Source: Herbiconiux sp. VKM Ac-1786 (GTDB lineage: Bacteria; Actinomycetota; Actinomycetes; Actinomycetales; Microbacteriaceae). From it: a DNA stretch of 64,000 nucleotides. Numbering within the stretch: the first letter of the stretch is position 1; every line of letters starts with the position of its first letter. The stretch spans positions 558,001 to 622,000 of the forward strand of contig NZ_JADKSG010000002.1 in assembly GCF_015350805.1 (NCBI RefSeq), in the 5' to 3' direction. The position numbers and the translations under genes were made by a program. The notes under the pieces are model-generated. The model was given only the letters and a program-made list of their open reading frames with translations, was not told the DNA's origin and did no database searches. Below, piece by piece: positions 10,382-24,245 of this stretch.

Positions 10382-10744
10382 CTACTTGGCGACCGTGCCC
10401 CGGCGCTCGCGCAGCTGGGTCAGGGCGTCTTCGAGCAGCTGCTCGGCCTCCTGCTCGGTGCGGCGCTCCTTCACGTAGGCGAGGTGCGTCTTGTAGGGCT
10501 CGAGCTTGGCGACCGACGGCGGGTTGGCCTTGTCGCGACCGGCGGGCAGGCCCGAGGTCGGGCAGTCGATGACCTCGGGGATCTCCTCGTCGGGCAGGTT
10601 CGCCGCGAAGTAGCGCACCGTCTCGTTGCCGAGTGCATCCCAGTACGAGACCTGGATGCGCTCCGCGTGGAAACCGCGGTCCTGCTCACCCATCGGACCG
10701 GCGCCGACGCGCGATCCGCGGATCGCACTTCCTCCTGATGCCAT
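10382..10744 (-). CDS. rbpA: RNA polymerase-binding protein RbpA
   Basis: This 120-residue actinobacteria-specific protein binds RNA polymerase and group I/II sigma factors and stimulates initiation. The N-terminal segment is basic and glycine-rich (GGSAIRGSRVGAGPMGE). The core reads YWDALGNETVRYFAANLPDEEIPEVIDCPTSGLPAG, and the sigma-interacting helix is near the C-terminus (KTHLAYVKERRTEQEAEQLL). Only one cysteine is left in the core, so the zinc site of some members is missing here. The ATG at 10744 gives the normal family length. Confidence 0.95.
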   Translation of the reverse strand: MASGGSAIRGSRVGAGPMGEQDRGFHAERIQVSYWDALGNETVRYFAANLPDEEIPEVIDCPTSGLPAGRDKANPPSVAKLEPYKTHLAYVKERRTEQEAEQLLEDALTQLRERRGTVAK

Positions 10745-10755
10745 TGGATTTCCCC

Positions 10756-11007
10756 CTAGAGTCCCGTGTCGAACTTGGTGATCAGCCCGAGCACGATGAT
10801 GCTGGCGACCCAGACGAGCCCCAGGATGACGGTGATGCGGTTCAAGTTGCGTTCGGCCACGCCGGACGCTCCCAGGTTGGACGTGACGCCGCCGCCGAAC
10901 ATGTCGGACAGACCGCCGCCGCGCCCCTTGTGGAGCAGGATCAGAAGGGTCAGAAGCAGGCTCGTGATGGCGAGAACCACCTGGAGGATGACCTGAAGGA
11001 TTTGCAC
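10756..11007 (-). CDS. secG: Preprotein translocase subunit SecG
   Basis: This 83-residue membrane protein is the small subunit of the SecYEG channel. It has two transmembrane segments, about residues 3-23 and 58-77, joined by the conserved glycine-rich loop HKGRGGGLSDMFGGG. The start is a GTG at 11007 with GAAAGG a few bases upstream. It stands directly downstream of tpiA, its common place in actinobacteria (gap-pgk-tpiA-secG). Confidence 0.94.
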   Translation of the reverse strand: MQILQVILQVVLAITSLLLTLLILLHKGRGGGLSDMFGGGVTSNLGASGVAERNLNRITVILGLVWVASIIVLGLITKFDTGL

Positions 11008-11066
11008 TGCTTGCCTTTCACATACGTCGGTAGCGGGGTCGCTTCCCCCGAAGACCAGAGGTCAGT

Positions 11067-11855
11067 CTACACTCCAACGTGCTTCTGGTAGCGGACGATG
11101 GCGGCGAACTCCGTCACGTCGAGGCTCGCACCGCCGACCAGGGCACCGTCGACGTTCGGCTCGCGCATGAAGCCGGCGATGTTGCCGGACTTGACCGAAC
11201 CGCCGTAGAGGATGCGGGTGGCCGCAGCCGTGTCGGCTCCGAGCTTCTCGGCGAGCACGGCGCGGAGCGCCGCACCGACGGTCTCGGCCTGCTCGGGCGT
11301 GGCGGCCTGACCCGAGCCGATGGCCCAGACCGGCTCGTAGGCGACGACGATGTCGACGCCCGCCTTCAGGCCCTCGATCGCCGCGGTGAGCTGCGCCACC
11401 GGAACAGCGCTCTGGCCGTGCTTCTCGAGGTCGTCGGCGGTCTCGCCGACGCAGATGATCGGCACGATGCCGTGCTTCACGGCCGCTTTCGTCTTGGCGG
11501 CGACGATCTCGTCGGTCTCGCCGTGCAGCGTGCGCCGCTCGGAGTGGCCGATGATGACGAACTTCGTGTCGAGCTGGGCCAGGAACTGACCCGAGATCTC
11601 ACCGGTGTAGGCACCGGACTCGTGCTCGGATACGTCCTGTCCGCCGTAGGCGAGCCCGAGCTTGTCGGCGGCCACGAGGGTCTGCACCGACCGCAGGTCG
11701 GTGAACGGGGGGAACACCGCGACCTCGACGTCGTCGTAGCTGTGCTTCGCGTCCTCGAGCGACCAGGCGAGCTTCTGCACGAAGGCGATCGCCTGCAGGT
11801 GGTCGAGGTTCATCTTCCAGTTGCCCGCTATCAGGGGCGTGCGCTTCAGGACCAT
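11067..11855 (-). CDS. tpiA: Triose-phosphate isomerase
   Basis: This 262-residue TIM-barrel enzyme interconverts dihydroxyacetone phosphate and glyceraldehyde 3-phosphate. The active-site residues are visible: the lysine in AGNWKMN (K14), the histidine in IIGHSERR and the glutamate in [31 protein letters not shown]-like sequence near the C-terminus is the phosphate-binding motif. The ATG has a perfect GGAGGT site about seven bases upstream, which lies inside the 3' end of pgk. The two genes overlap by ten bases. Confidence 0.96.
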   Translation of the reverse strand: MVLKRTPLIAGNWKMNLDHLQAIAFVQKLAWSLEDAKHSYDDVEVAVFPPFTDLRSVQTLVAADKLGLAYGGQDVSEHESGAYTGEISGQFLAQLDTKFVIIGHSERRTLHGETDEIVAAKTKAAVKHGIVPIICVGETADDLEKHGQSAVPVAQLTAAIEGLKAGVDIVVAYEPVWAIGSGQAATPEQAETVGAALRAVLAEKLGADTAAATRILYGGSVKSGNIAGFMREPNVDGALVGGASLDVTEFAAIVRYQKHVGV

Positions 11856-13060
11856 CCGAGGACCTCCAGGCCGGGGAGACGCTTGCCCTCGAGGAACTCG
11901 AGACTGGCACCGCCTCCGGTTGAAATGTGACCGAACTGGTCGTCAGTGAAGCCGAGGGCGCGCACGGCCGCAGCCGAGTCACCGCCTCCGACCACACCGA
12001 GGCCGTCGACCTCGGTGAGGGCCTGCGCCACGGCTTTGGTGCCGGCTGCGAAGGGCTCGAGCTCGAACACGCCCATGGGCCCGTTCCAGAACACGGTCTT
12101 CGAGTCGGCGATGATCTCCGCGAAGGTCGCGGCGGTGTCGGGCCCGATGTCGAGGCCGAGTCCGGATGCTCCGAACGGCGTCTCCTCGATCGAGTCGGCC
12201 GAGGTGACCGCCGTGTCGGCGTCGGCGCCGAACTTCGAGGCCACGACGATGTCGGTCGGCAGCACGATGCGCACGCCGAGCTCGTCGGCCTTGGTGAGGT
12301 AGCCGCGCACGGTGTTGAGCTGGTCCTCCTCGAGGAGGCTGGCGCCGACGGCGTGGCCCTGGGCCTTGAGGAAGGTGAAGAGCATCCCGCCCCCGATGAG
12401 GAGCGTGTTCACCTTGGGCAGCAGGTGGCCGATGACCCCGAGCTTGTCGGAGACCTTCGAGCCGCCGAGCACCACCGTGTAGGGGCGCTCGGGGTTCGCC
12501 GTGAGGCGGTCGAGCACCTCGAGCTCGGTCTGGATGAGGAGGCCTGCGGCGCTCGGCAGCAGCTCGGCGAGGTCGTAGACGCTCGCCTGCTTGCGGTGCA
12601 CGACGCCGAAGCCGTCGGAGACGAAGGCGTCGCCGTAGGCGGCGAGCTTCTCGGCGAACGCGCGGCGCTCCCCCTCGTCCTTGCTGGTCTCGCCGGGGTT
12701 GAAGCGGAGGTTCTCGAGCACGGCGATCTGACCGTCTTCGAGGGCGGCCACCGCATCCGTCGCCTCGTCGCCGACGGTGTCGTGGGCGAACGCGACCGGC
12801 TTGCCGAGCAGCTCGCTCAGACGCTCCGCCACGGGCTCGAGGGAGTACTTGGCCTCGGGGGCGCCGTCGGGGCGGCCGAGGTGGCTGACTACCACGACGC
12901 GTGCGCCCTGCTCGAGCAGTGCGTTGAGGGTGGGGAGGCTCGCGCGCACGCGGCCGTCGTCGGTGATGACCCCGTCCTTCACAGGAACGTTGAGGTCGCA
13001 GCGGACGACGACGCGCTTGCCGGCGAGCGATCCGAGGGAGTCGAGAGTGCGGAGCGTCAC
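11846..13060 (-). CDS. pgk: Phosphoglycerate kinase
   Basis: This 404-residue enzyme transfers phosphate from 1,3-bisphosphoglycerate to ADP. RVVVRCDLNVPVKDG, LSHLGRPDG and LENLRFNPGE are the substrate-side motifs. GGSKVSDKLGV and the FWNGPMGVFE and GGGDSAAA segments form the nucleotide side. The frame can extend to 13120, but the GTG at 13060 (VTLRTLDSLGSLAGK) matches the family N-terminus and leaves room for the hairpin upstream. It lies between gap and tpiA. Confidence 0.94.
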   Translation of the reverse strand: MTLRTLDSLGSLAGKRVVVRCDLNVPVKDGVITDDGRVRASLPTLNALLEQGARVVVVSHLGRPDGAPEAKYSLEPVAERLSELLGKPVAFAHDTVGDEATDAVAALEDGQIAVLENLRFNPGETSKDEGERRAFAEKLAAYGDAFVSDGFGVVHRKQASVYDLAELLPSAAGLLIQTELEVLDRLTANPERPYTVVLGGSKVSDKLGVIGHLLPKVNTLLIGGGMLFTFLKAQGHAVGASLLEEDQLNTVRGYLTKADELGVRIVLPTDIVVASKFGADADTAVTSADSIEETPFGASGLGLDIGPDTAATFAEIIADSKTVFWNGPMGVFELEPFAAGTKAVAQALTEVDGLGVVGGGDSAAAVRALGFTDDQFGHISTGGGASLEFLEGKRLPGLEVLGWS

Positions 13061-13079
13061 GGGGTCGCTTTCAGTCAGG

Positions 13080-13125
13080 AGCCGGTGGTGCCCCGTCGCA
13101 AAGGGCGACGAGGGCACCACCGGCT
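13080..13125. other. Long intergenic hairpin between gap and pgk
   Basis: The arms at 13080-13093 and 13112-13125 are 14-base perfect reverse complements (AGCCGGTGGTGCCC). They continue into a second perfect 6-base pair (13094-13099 with 13105-13110) with a five-base loop and one bulged base at 13111. The structure starts ten bases beyond the gap stop and ends 19 bases before the pgk start. No U-run follows, so it may be an mRNA-stabilising or processing element, or a partial terminator, rather than a full terminator. Confidence 0.7.
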
Positions 13126-13135
13126 GAGGGGTTTA

Positions 13136-14870
<1,735 letters not shown>

Positions 14871-14955
14871 GGATGATCTCCTCGTGATAGAGGCCGCCGA
14901 CCAGATGAGCGGCGGCTGTGAGTGACCTGATCAGTCTATTCCTGCCGGGGCCGGA

Positions 14956-15933
14956 TCAGTCGTCGAGGTCGGGCGGAAGGTTGGCCTCCGTACCGGGGAT
15001 TCCCAGGTCGACGGCCTGCTTGTCGGCCATCGCGAGGAGGCGGCGGATGCGGCCGGCGATCGCGTCCTTCGTCATCGGCGGGTCGGCGTGGTGGCCGAGC
15101 TCGTCGAGGCTGGACTCGCGGTGCGCCAGGCGCAGCTCGCCCGCGTACTTCAGGTGGTCGGGGATGTCCGGGCCGAGGATCTCCATGGCCCGCTCGACGC
15201 GCGCGCAGGCGGCGACGGCGGCCTGCGCCGAGCGGCGGAGGTTCGCGTCGTCGAAGTTCACCAGGCGGTTGGCGGTGGCGCGCACCTCGCGGCGCTGGCG
15301 CATCTCCTCCCAGGTGGTGACGGTCTTGGCCGCCCCCATCACGGAGAGCATCGCGGCGATGGCCTCACCGTCGCGGATGACGACGCGGTGCACGCCCCGC
15401 ACCTCGCGCGCCTTGGTGGCGATGCCGAGCCGGGACGCGGCGCCGACGAGCGCCATGGCCGCCTCGTTGCCGGGGCAGGTGACCTCGAGGGCCGCCGACC
15501 GTCCGGGGTCGGTGAGCGAGCCGGCGGCGAGGAACGCGCCGCGCCAGACGGCCGCCAAGTCGTCCCGGCCGCCGGTGGTGAGCCGGTTGGGGAGGCCGCG
15601 GATGGGGCGCCGCCGCGCATCCAGCAGCCCCGTCTGACGGGCCAGGGTCTCGCCGCCGTCGATGACGCGCACGAGGAAGAAGCCCTCGCGGCGGGCACCC
15701 GAGGGCGCCACCTTCGAGACGTCGCCCTTCACGCCGTACAGCTCGGCCAGGTCGCGGAGAACGCGCTTGACGATGTCGGCGGTGTCGAGCTCGGCCTCGA
15801 TGGCGATGCGGGAGGAGATGAGATGGAGCCCTCCGGCGAAGCGGAGGACGGTCGCGAGCTCGGCTGCCCTGACGGTCGTCTTGCTGACGACCACGCGGGC
15901 GAGTTCGTCTTTCACATCGGCTGTGAGAGCCAC
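14956..15933 (-). CDS. whiA: Transcriptional regulator WhiA
   Basis: This 325-residue protein combines LAGLIDADG-like domains (about residues 20-200) with a C-terminal helix-turn-helix (about 230-310, [31 protein letters not shown]). In Streptomyces WhiA is a master regulator of sporulation division, and homologues are found in nearly all Gram-positives including non-sporulating ones. The GTG at 15933 has GAAGG nine bases upstream. It follows rapZ with a 26-base gap. In many Gram-positives yvcK sits between rapZ and whiA, and here it does not. Confidence 0.95.
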   Translation of the reverse strand: MALTADVKDELARVVVSKTTVRAAELATVLRFAGGLHLISSRIAIEAELDTADIVKRVLRDLAELYGVKGDVSKVAPSGARREGFFLVRVIDGGETLARQTGLLDARRRPIRGLPNRLTTGGRDDLAAVWRGAFLAAGSLTDPGRSAALEVTCPGNEAAMALVGAASRLGIATKAREVRGVHRVVIRDGEAIAAMLSVMGAAKTVTTWEEMRQRREVRATANRLVNFDDANLRRSAQAAVAACARVERAMEILGPDIPDHLKYAGELRLAHRESSLDELGHHADPPMTKDAIAGRIRRLLAMADKQAVDLGIPGTEANLPPDLDD

Positions 15934-15959
15934 TATTCAGAACCTTCTTCTGTTGCTGG

Positions 15960-16835
15960 TCACTCGCGACCGAGGTCGCGGTGCTTGACGTTGACCACCA
16001 CGCCGGGGAAGGCGCCGATCAGCTCGGAGAGCTCGCGGGCGATGGCGACGGAGCGGTGCTTGCCGCCCGTACAGCCGATCGCGATGGTCGCGTGGCGCTT
16101 GTTCTCGCGCTGGTAGCCGGCGAGCACCGGCTCGAGCGCCTTGGCGTACGCCTCGACGAACTCGCGCGCCCCCGACTGGCCGAGTACGTACTCGCTCACC
16201 TCGGGGTCGAGCCCGGTGTGGGCCCGCAGCTCGGGCACCCAGAACGGGTTGGGCAGGAATCGGGCGTCGGCGATGCCGTCGGCGTCGGTCGGCGCCCCGT
16301 ACTTGAAGCCGAAACTCATCACCGTGACCTGCACGCCCGCGGTGTCGGCGTGCGAGAACTTCTCCTGCACGACCGTGGCGAGCTGGTGGATATTCAGGTC
16401 GGAGGTGTCGATGATGATGTCGCTCGACTCCCGGATGGGGCTCAGGCGCGAGCGCTCGGCCCCGATGCCGTCGAGCAGCGTGCCGTTGCCCTGCAGCGGA
16501 TGCGGCCGCCGCACCTGCTCGAAGCGCCGCACCAGTGCCTGGTCGGTCGCCTCGAGGAACACCACGCGCAGCTGGGTGCCGCCGCGCAGCGCCTGGATCA
16601 TGTCTTGAAGGTCGGCGAAGAAGTCGCGACCGCGCACGTCGACCACCGCGGCGATGCGCGGGAGGGTCGAACCGGCGTGCTCCGCGAGGTCGACGAGCGG
16701 CCGGAGCATCTGCGGCGGCAGGTTGTCGACGACGTACCAGCCCAGGTCTTCGAGGGCGTTGGCCACGGTGGAGCGGCCCGCCCCCGACATGCCCGTGACG
16801 ATCAGCACTTCCTGCTGCTGAGGGGAGTCGGACAT
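15960..16835 (-). CDS. rapZ: RapZ/YvcJ-family nucleotide-binding protein (RNase adapter)
   Basis: This 291-residue P-loop protein belongs to the RapZ/YvcJ family. In E. coli the homologue guides RNase E processing of a small RNA; the role in actinobacteria is less clear. The P-loop reads GMSGAGRST (residues 15-23), with arginine where the Walker lysine usually stands. The conserved GWYVVDNLPP, a Walker B-like VVDVRG, and the C-terminal IAIGCTGGKHRSVAIARELS motif are present. An ATG at 16835 and a GTG at 16838 are both possible; I prefer ATG. It lies in the uvrA-uvrC-rapZ-whiA order. Confidence 0.93.
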   Translation of the reverse strand: MSDSPQQQEVLIVTGMSGAGRSTVANALEDLGWYVVDNLPPQMLRPLVDLAEHAGSTLPRIAAVVDVRGRDFFADLQDMIQALRGGTQLRVVFLEATDQALVRRFEQVRRPHPLQGNGTLLDGIGAERSRLSPIRESSDIIIDTSDLNIHQLATVVQEKFSHADTAGVQVTVMSFGFKYGAPTDADGIADARFLPNPFWVPELRAHTGLDPEVSEYVLGQSGAREFVEAYAKALEPVLAGYQRENKRHATIAIGCTGGKHRSVAIARELSELIGAFPGVVVNVKHRDLGRE

Positions 16836-16878
16836 CACACGCTTTCGCTCAGGGGATCGGGACGGGGTGGCATCCAGC

Positions 16879-18801
16879 CTACCGGTGCAGGGTGGTGCGG
16901 ATCTGCTCGGCCAGCAGCGGACCGATGCCCTTGACCTCGGAGATCGCCGTGACGTCGGCCTTCTTCAGCTCGGCGACCGAGCCGAAGTGCCGCAGCAGCT
17001 CGCGCACGCGGGAGGGGCCGAGGCCGGGCACCTCGGTGAGCACGCTGGAGATGTCTCGCTTGCGGCGCGAGCGCTGGTGCGTGATGGCGAAGCGGTGGGC
17101 CTCGTCGCGGAGGCGCTGGATCATGAACAGCGCCTCGCTGCCGCGGGGCAGGATGACCGGGTAGTCGCTGTCGGGCAGCCAGATCTCCTCGAGACGCTTG
17201 GCGATCCCGGCGAGGAAGATGCCCTGCACGCCCGACTCCTCGAGGGCGCGGGCCGCGGCGTTCACCTGCGGCTGGCCGCCGTCGACGATCAGCAGGTTCG
17301 GCGGATAGGCGAACTTCTTCTTCTTCTCGGGCTCGACCGGCCCCTCCCCCTCGGCGAAGACCTGCGTCTGCGCCTCGAGGGCGGCCTTGGCCTCGGCGGC
17401 CACGGCTTCGACACTCTCGTCGGTCTTCAGGTAGGCGAGGCGGCGGGTGATGACCTGGTAGATCGACTCCGTGTCATCCGTCGAGTCGGCGATCGAGAAG
17501 CGGCGGTACTGGTCTTTTCTGGCCAGACCGTCTTCGAACACCACCATGGAGGCGACGATGTTGGTGCCCTGCAGGTGCGAGACGTCGTAGCACTCCATGC
17601 GCAGCGGGGCGTCGGTCATGCCGAGCGCCTCCTGGATGTCGGTGAGCGCCTGCGAGCGGGCGACGAAGTCGGATGAGCGCCGGGTCTTGTAGAGCATCAG
17701 GTTGTTCTTGGCGTTCATCGTGGCGGTCGACATCAGCGCCGCCTTCTCGCCGCGCTGGGCGGTGCGGAGGTGCACCTGGCCGCGGCCCCGCCGCTCGCCG
17801 AGCCAGGCCTCGAGCTCGTCGGTGTCATCCGGCAGCGCCGGCACGATGATCTCCTTCGGCGGCACCTCGCCCTCGTAGGCCTGCAGCAGGATCGTGTCGA
17901 CCAGCTCGCCCGTGTCGATGTCGATCTCCTTGTCGACCGTCCACGAGCGCTCACCGCGGATGCGGCCGCCGCGCACGATGAACTGCTGCACGCTGGCGGC
18001 CAGCTCGTCGTGCTCGATGCCGAACAGGTCGGCGTCGACCTTGTCGCGCAGCACGACCGCGCTCTTGGCGAGCACGGCCTCGAGGGCCTGCAGCTGGTCG
18101 CGGTACTTGGCCGCCGCCTCGTAGTCCTGGCGCTCGGCCGCCGCCTTCATGTTCTTCGTGGCCTGGGTCACGAAGCGCTTGTCGCCGCCCGCCATGAAGG
18201 CCACGAAGTCGTCGACGACCGCGCGGTGCTCCTCGATGGTGACCTTGCCCGAGCACGGGCCGCCGCAGCGGCCGATCTGGCCCGGGAAGCAGGGCCGGCC
18301 GGTCTGCATGGCGTGCTTGTAGCTCGAGTCCGAGCAGGTGCGGATGGGGAACGCCTTGATCATCAGGTCGATGGTGTCGCGCACCGCCCAGATCTTCGGG
18401 TAGGGGCCGAAGTACTTGGCGCCCTTGATGCGGTGGTTGCGCGTCACCATCACCCGGGGCGCCTCGTCGCCGAGCGTGACCGCCATGAAGGGGTAGGTCT
18501 TGTCGTCGCGGAACTTGACGTTGAACGGCGGATCGAACTCCTTGATCCAGGTGTACTCGAGCTGCAGCGACTCGATGTCGGTCGCCACGACCGTCCATTC
18601 CACGCCGGCCGCGCTCAGCACCATGCGCCGGGTGCGCTCGTGCAGGCTGCGGAGCGGGGCGAAGTAGTTGCTGAGGCGCGCCCGGAGGTTCTTGGCCTTG
18701 CCGACGTAGAGCACGCGGCCGGTGGCGTCTTTGAAGCGGTAGACGCCCGGCTGGGTGGGGATCTCCCCCGCCTTGGGGCGGTAGGGGACGGTGTCTGCCA
18801 T
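16879..18801 (-). CDS. uvrC: Excinuclease ABC subunit UvrC
   Basis: This 640-residue protein makes both incisions in nucleotide excision repair. It has the N-terminal GIY-YIG nuclease ([29 protein letters not shown] near residues 19-47), a UVR motif that binds UvrB (about 200-235), and an RNase H-like nuclease ([17 protein letters not shown]). The C-terminal helix-hairpin-helix pair is [19 protein letters not shown] and [11 protein letters not shown]. It starts nine bases after the uvrA stop, so it is expected to follow the damage-inducible uvrA promoter. Confidence 0.96.
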   Translation of the reverse strand: MADTVPYRPKAGEIPTQPGVYRFKDATGRVLYVGKAKNLRARLSNYFAPLRSLHERTRRMVLSAAGVEWTVVATDIESLQLEYTWIKEFDPPFNVKFRDDKTYPFMAVTLGDEAPRVMVTRNHRIKGAKYFGPYPKIWAVRDTIDLMIKAFPIRTCSDSSYKHAMQTGRPCFPGQIGRCGGPCSGKVTIEEHRAVVDDFVAFMAGGDKRFVTQATKNMKAAAERQDYEAAAKYRDQLQALEAVLAKSAVVLRDKVDADLFGIEHDELAASVQQFIVRGGRIRGERSWTVDKEIDIDTGELVDTILLQAYEGEVPPKEIIVPALPDDTDELEAWLGERRGRGQVHLRTAQRGEKAALMSTATMNAKNNLMLYKTRRSSDFVARSQALTDIQEALGMTDAPLRMECYDVSHLQGTNIVASMVVFEDGLARKDQYRRFSIADSTDDTESIYQVITRRLAYLKTDESVEAVAAEAKAALEAQTQVFAEGEGPVEPEKKKKFAYPPNLLIVDGGQPQVNAAARALEESGVQGIFLAGIAKRLEEIWLPDSDYPVILPRGSEALFMIQRLRDEAHRFAITHQRSRRKRDISSVLTEVPGLGPSRVRELLRHFGSVAELKKADVTAISEVKGIGPLLAEQIRTTLHR

Positions 18802-18810
18802 CGGCTGTCG

Positions 18811-21798
<2,988 letters not shown>

Positions 21799-21804
21799 CC
21801 CTCA

Positions 21805-21826
21805 ACTGTACGTGGAGCCACCGACA
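21805..21826 (-). promoter_or_regulatory. PafBC/RecA-NDp-type DNA-damage promoter of uvrA
   Basis: On the minus strand the sequence reads TGTCGGTG, eight bases (GCTCCACG), then TACAGT. This matches the mycobacterial LexA-independent damage promoter, TTGTCRGTG-N8-TAnnnT, except that the first T is G. The hexamer ends six bases before the uvrA GTG, so transcription would begin at or next to the start codon, giving a leaderless mRNA. No Shine-Dalgarno site is present in that gap. Confidence 0.75.
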
Positions 21827-21927
21827 CTGAGGCCCGAGTTCGCTTCGAGCGACACCGCGATCGGGTTCGGCCCGGTTCAGGCCGTCGTCACCCGCGGGAC
21901 ACCTGCCGTTCGCACGGAGCCGTCAGG

Positions 21928-24204
21928 GTGGCGACCGTGCTGAAGATCTCCTCGCGCCCGCTCGCACTCGTCGCCGGCGGCGCCCTCCTCCTCTCCGGCC
22001 TGCTCGGGATGCCCGTGGCGGCGTCGGCCGCGCCGGCTCCCGCTGCCGTGCCCCCTGCTTCTCCTTCTCCTTCTCCTACTCCGGCTGCCGCTTCGCTGCG
22101 GATCAACGAGATCGAGACCGACGGCAGCCCCGACTGGGTCGAGCTCGTCAACATCGGCGAGCAGCCGGTCGACGCCTCGGGCACCGTGCTGACCGGGCGG
22201 GAGAACGACGTGTCGCTCACCCTGCCGGCCGGCACCGTGATCGACGCCGGCGCGGTGTTCGTGGCCGAGGGCTCGGGCTTCAAGCTGAAGAAGAACGACC
22301 GCCTGGGGCTCTACGCGCCCGGCGGTGAGGTGCTGCTCGACTCGTACGAGTGGGGCGATAGGCACCTCGACAGCTACGGGCGGGTGCCGAACGGCACGGG
22401 TGACTTCGTGCAGCAGGCCGTGCCGTCCAAGGGCGCGCTCAACCCGGAGACGAGCGAGCCGACGGAGCCAACCGACCCCACGGACCCGACCGACCCCGCC
22501 GAGCCGGGCGACGCGTGGAAGGCCGTCTCGATCAACGAGGTCACCTCGGCCAACGCCGACCCGTACCACGACGCCTACGAGCTCGTGAACACCGGTGACG
22601 TCGACGTCGACGTCGCCTCCTGGACGCAGGGCGACAGCAGCAGCGCCCCCGCCCCGGTCGAGGCGCCCAACGGCACCGTCGTGCCGGCGCACGGCTACCT
22701 CGTGCTGCTGTCGAACCAGGGCCTCAGCTCCGACGGCGACGGCGTGCGCCTCTTCCTCGCCGACGGCAGCACCTCGGTCGACTCGGTCACCTGGGGCGCG
22801 GCCGACGCGCAGCCCGGCTCGTGGTCGCGCTGCGGCGACGCCACCGGTGCCTGGGCGCACACGGCGGCGTCGAGCTGGGGCGTCTCGAACGCCGAGGCGT
22901 GCGCCGGCGAGATCATCCCGCCGAGCATCCCGGGCGGTACCGAGTGCGAGAGCGAAGCGGCCTCGGGCAGCGGCCCGGCGATCGCCGGTGGCGCCGCCTG
23001 GCCCGGCAGCCAGGACTGGCGCGTGTCGGACAACGCCTGCAGCTTCGTCACCCCGCTCTCGGGTCAGGATCTCTCGGGCCTCGCCATCGACCCGGCCCAG
23101 CCCACGGTGCTCTGGGCCGTCAAGAACAAGAGCCACGTCTATCGACTGGTGAAGAGCGGTGACCTCTGGGTGCCCGACACGGCGAACGACTGGGGCGCCG
23201 GTAAGGACATCGTCTTCCCGGACGGCGGCGGACAGCCCGACTCCGAGGGCATCACCGTCGGCCCCGACGGGTTCCTCTACATCACGACCGAGCGCGACAA
23301 CGCCGCCAGCAGCGTGCCCCTGGAGAGCGTGCTCCGCTACGACCCGAGCGCCTCGGGCACCACCCTTCAGCCGACGCACCAGTGGGTGCTGACCGCCGAC
23401 CTGGCCGACGCGATCGACCCCGTGAAGGCCGACGCGAACCTCGGCTTCGAGGGTCTCACCTGGGTGCCCGACAGCTACCTCACCGGCAACGGCTTCGTCG
23501 ACCAGAGCACCGGAGCCGCCTACGATCCGGCCGACTACCCGGGCCACGGCAGCGGGCTCTACTTCGCCGCCCTGGAGAAGAACGGCCACCTCTACGCCTA
23601 CGCGCTGAACGCAGACGGGTCGTTCCACCGGGTCGGGTCGATCGACACGGGCCTGCCGATGATCCAGGAGACCCAGTGGGATGCCGATGCGCAGCGCATC
23701 TGGGCCGTCGCCGACAACAGCTCGGCCGGTTCGGTGACCCTGCTGAAGATCGACGCCCAGGGAGACTTCGCCGTCGATCGCGTCTACGACCGGCCGACGG
23801 GGCTGCCCGACTACAACCTGGAGGGCTTCGCCGTCACCCCGAGCTCGACCTGCGTCGGCGGGGTGAAGGAGGTCATCCGGGCCGACGACGGCAACAACGG
23901 CGGACATTCGCTCTGGTCGGGCACCATCTCGTGCGACCTCGCCCTCGGGCCGCAGGGCCCGATCCCGCCCGCCGAGCCGACCCCGGCGCCCACCAGCCCC
24001 GCCCCCACGAGCCCGGCACCGGCCAGCCCGGCTCCGGCCACGCCCGTCACCCCCGCGAAGCCGGGTGCCGGGGCGAAGCCCACGGGCCTCGCGTCGACGG
24101 GTGCCGAGCCCGCGGGCTGGGCCGCCGCCGGAGCCCTGCTCCTGCTCGGCGGCGCGGGCCTGGTGCTGCTCCGCCGTCGCCGCACCACCCGCCCCACCTC
24201 CTGA
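21928..24204 (+). CDS. Secreted, cell-wall-anchored protein with two lamin-tail domains and a phytase-like beta-propeller
   Basis: This 758-residue protein begins with a signal peptide (basic start, hydrophobic stretch at residues 11-28, likely cleavage after AASA at 34). Two lamin-tail domains follow: about 50-165 ([21 protein letters not shown]) and about 200-320 ([21 protein letters not shown]), joined by a [10 protein letters not shown] linker. Residues about 350-670 resemble the SdiA-regulated/esterase-like-phytase beta-propeller ([32 protein letters not shown]). [14 protein letters not shown] linker leads to LASTG (721-725), a hydrophobic helix and RRRR, a class E-type sortase signal. 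GTG at 21928 (GGAG eight bases upstream) and GTG at 21937 are both possible starts. Substrate unknown. It sits between uvrA and uvrB on the opposite strand. Confidence 0.85.
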   Translation: MATVLKISSRPLALVAGGALLLSGLLGMPVAASAAPAPAAVPPASPSPSPTPAAASLRINEIETDGSPDWVELVNIGEQPVDASGTVLTGRENDVSLTLPAGTVIDAGAVFVAEGSGFKLKKNDRLGLYAPGGEVLLDSYEWGDRHLDSYGRVPNGTGDFVQQAVPSKGALNPETSEPTEPTDPTDPTDPAEPGDAWKAVSINEVTSANADPYHDAYELVNTGDVDVDVASWTQGDSSSAPAPVEAPNGTVVPAHGYLVLLSNQGLSSDGDGVRLFLADGSTSVDSVTWGAADAQPGSWSRCGDATGAWAHTAASSWGVSNAEACAGEIIPPSIPGGTECESEAASGSGPAIAGGAAWPGSQDWRVSDNACSFVTPLSGQDLSGLAIDPAQPTVLWAVKNKSHVYRLVKSGDLWVPDTANDWGAGKDIVFPDGGGQPDSEGITVGPDGFLYITTERDNAASSVPLESVLRYDPSASGTTLQPTHQWVLTADLADAIDPVKADANLGFEGLTWVPDSYLTGNGFVDQSTGAAYDPADYPGHGSGLYFAALEKNGHLYAYALNADGSFHRVGSIDTGLPMIQETQWDADAQRIWAVADNSSAGSVTLLKIDAQGDFAVDRVYDRPTGLPDYNLEGFAVTPSSTCVGGVKEVIRADDGNNGGHSLWSGTISCDLALGPQGPIPPAEPTPAPTSPAPTSPAPASPAPATPVTPAKPGAGAKPTGLASTGAEPAGWAAAGALLLLGGAGLVLLRRRRTTRPTS

Positions 24205-24211
24205 GCGCGTC

Positions 24212-24236
24212 GCCGGGGCCCCGCGAGGGCCCCGGC
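24212..24236. terminator. Hairpin between the convergent cell-wall protein gene and uvrB
   Basis: The arms GCCGGGGCCC (24212-24221) and GGGCCCCGGC (24227-24236) are perfect reverse complements with a five-base loop. It lies seven bases after one stop and nine bases from the uvrB stop. It lacks a clear U-run, but the place suggests a shared terminator. Confidence 0.65.
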
Positions 24237-24245
24237 ATCCGCATA

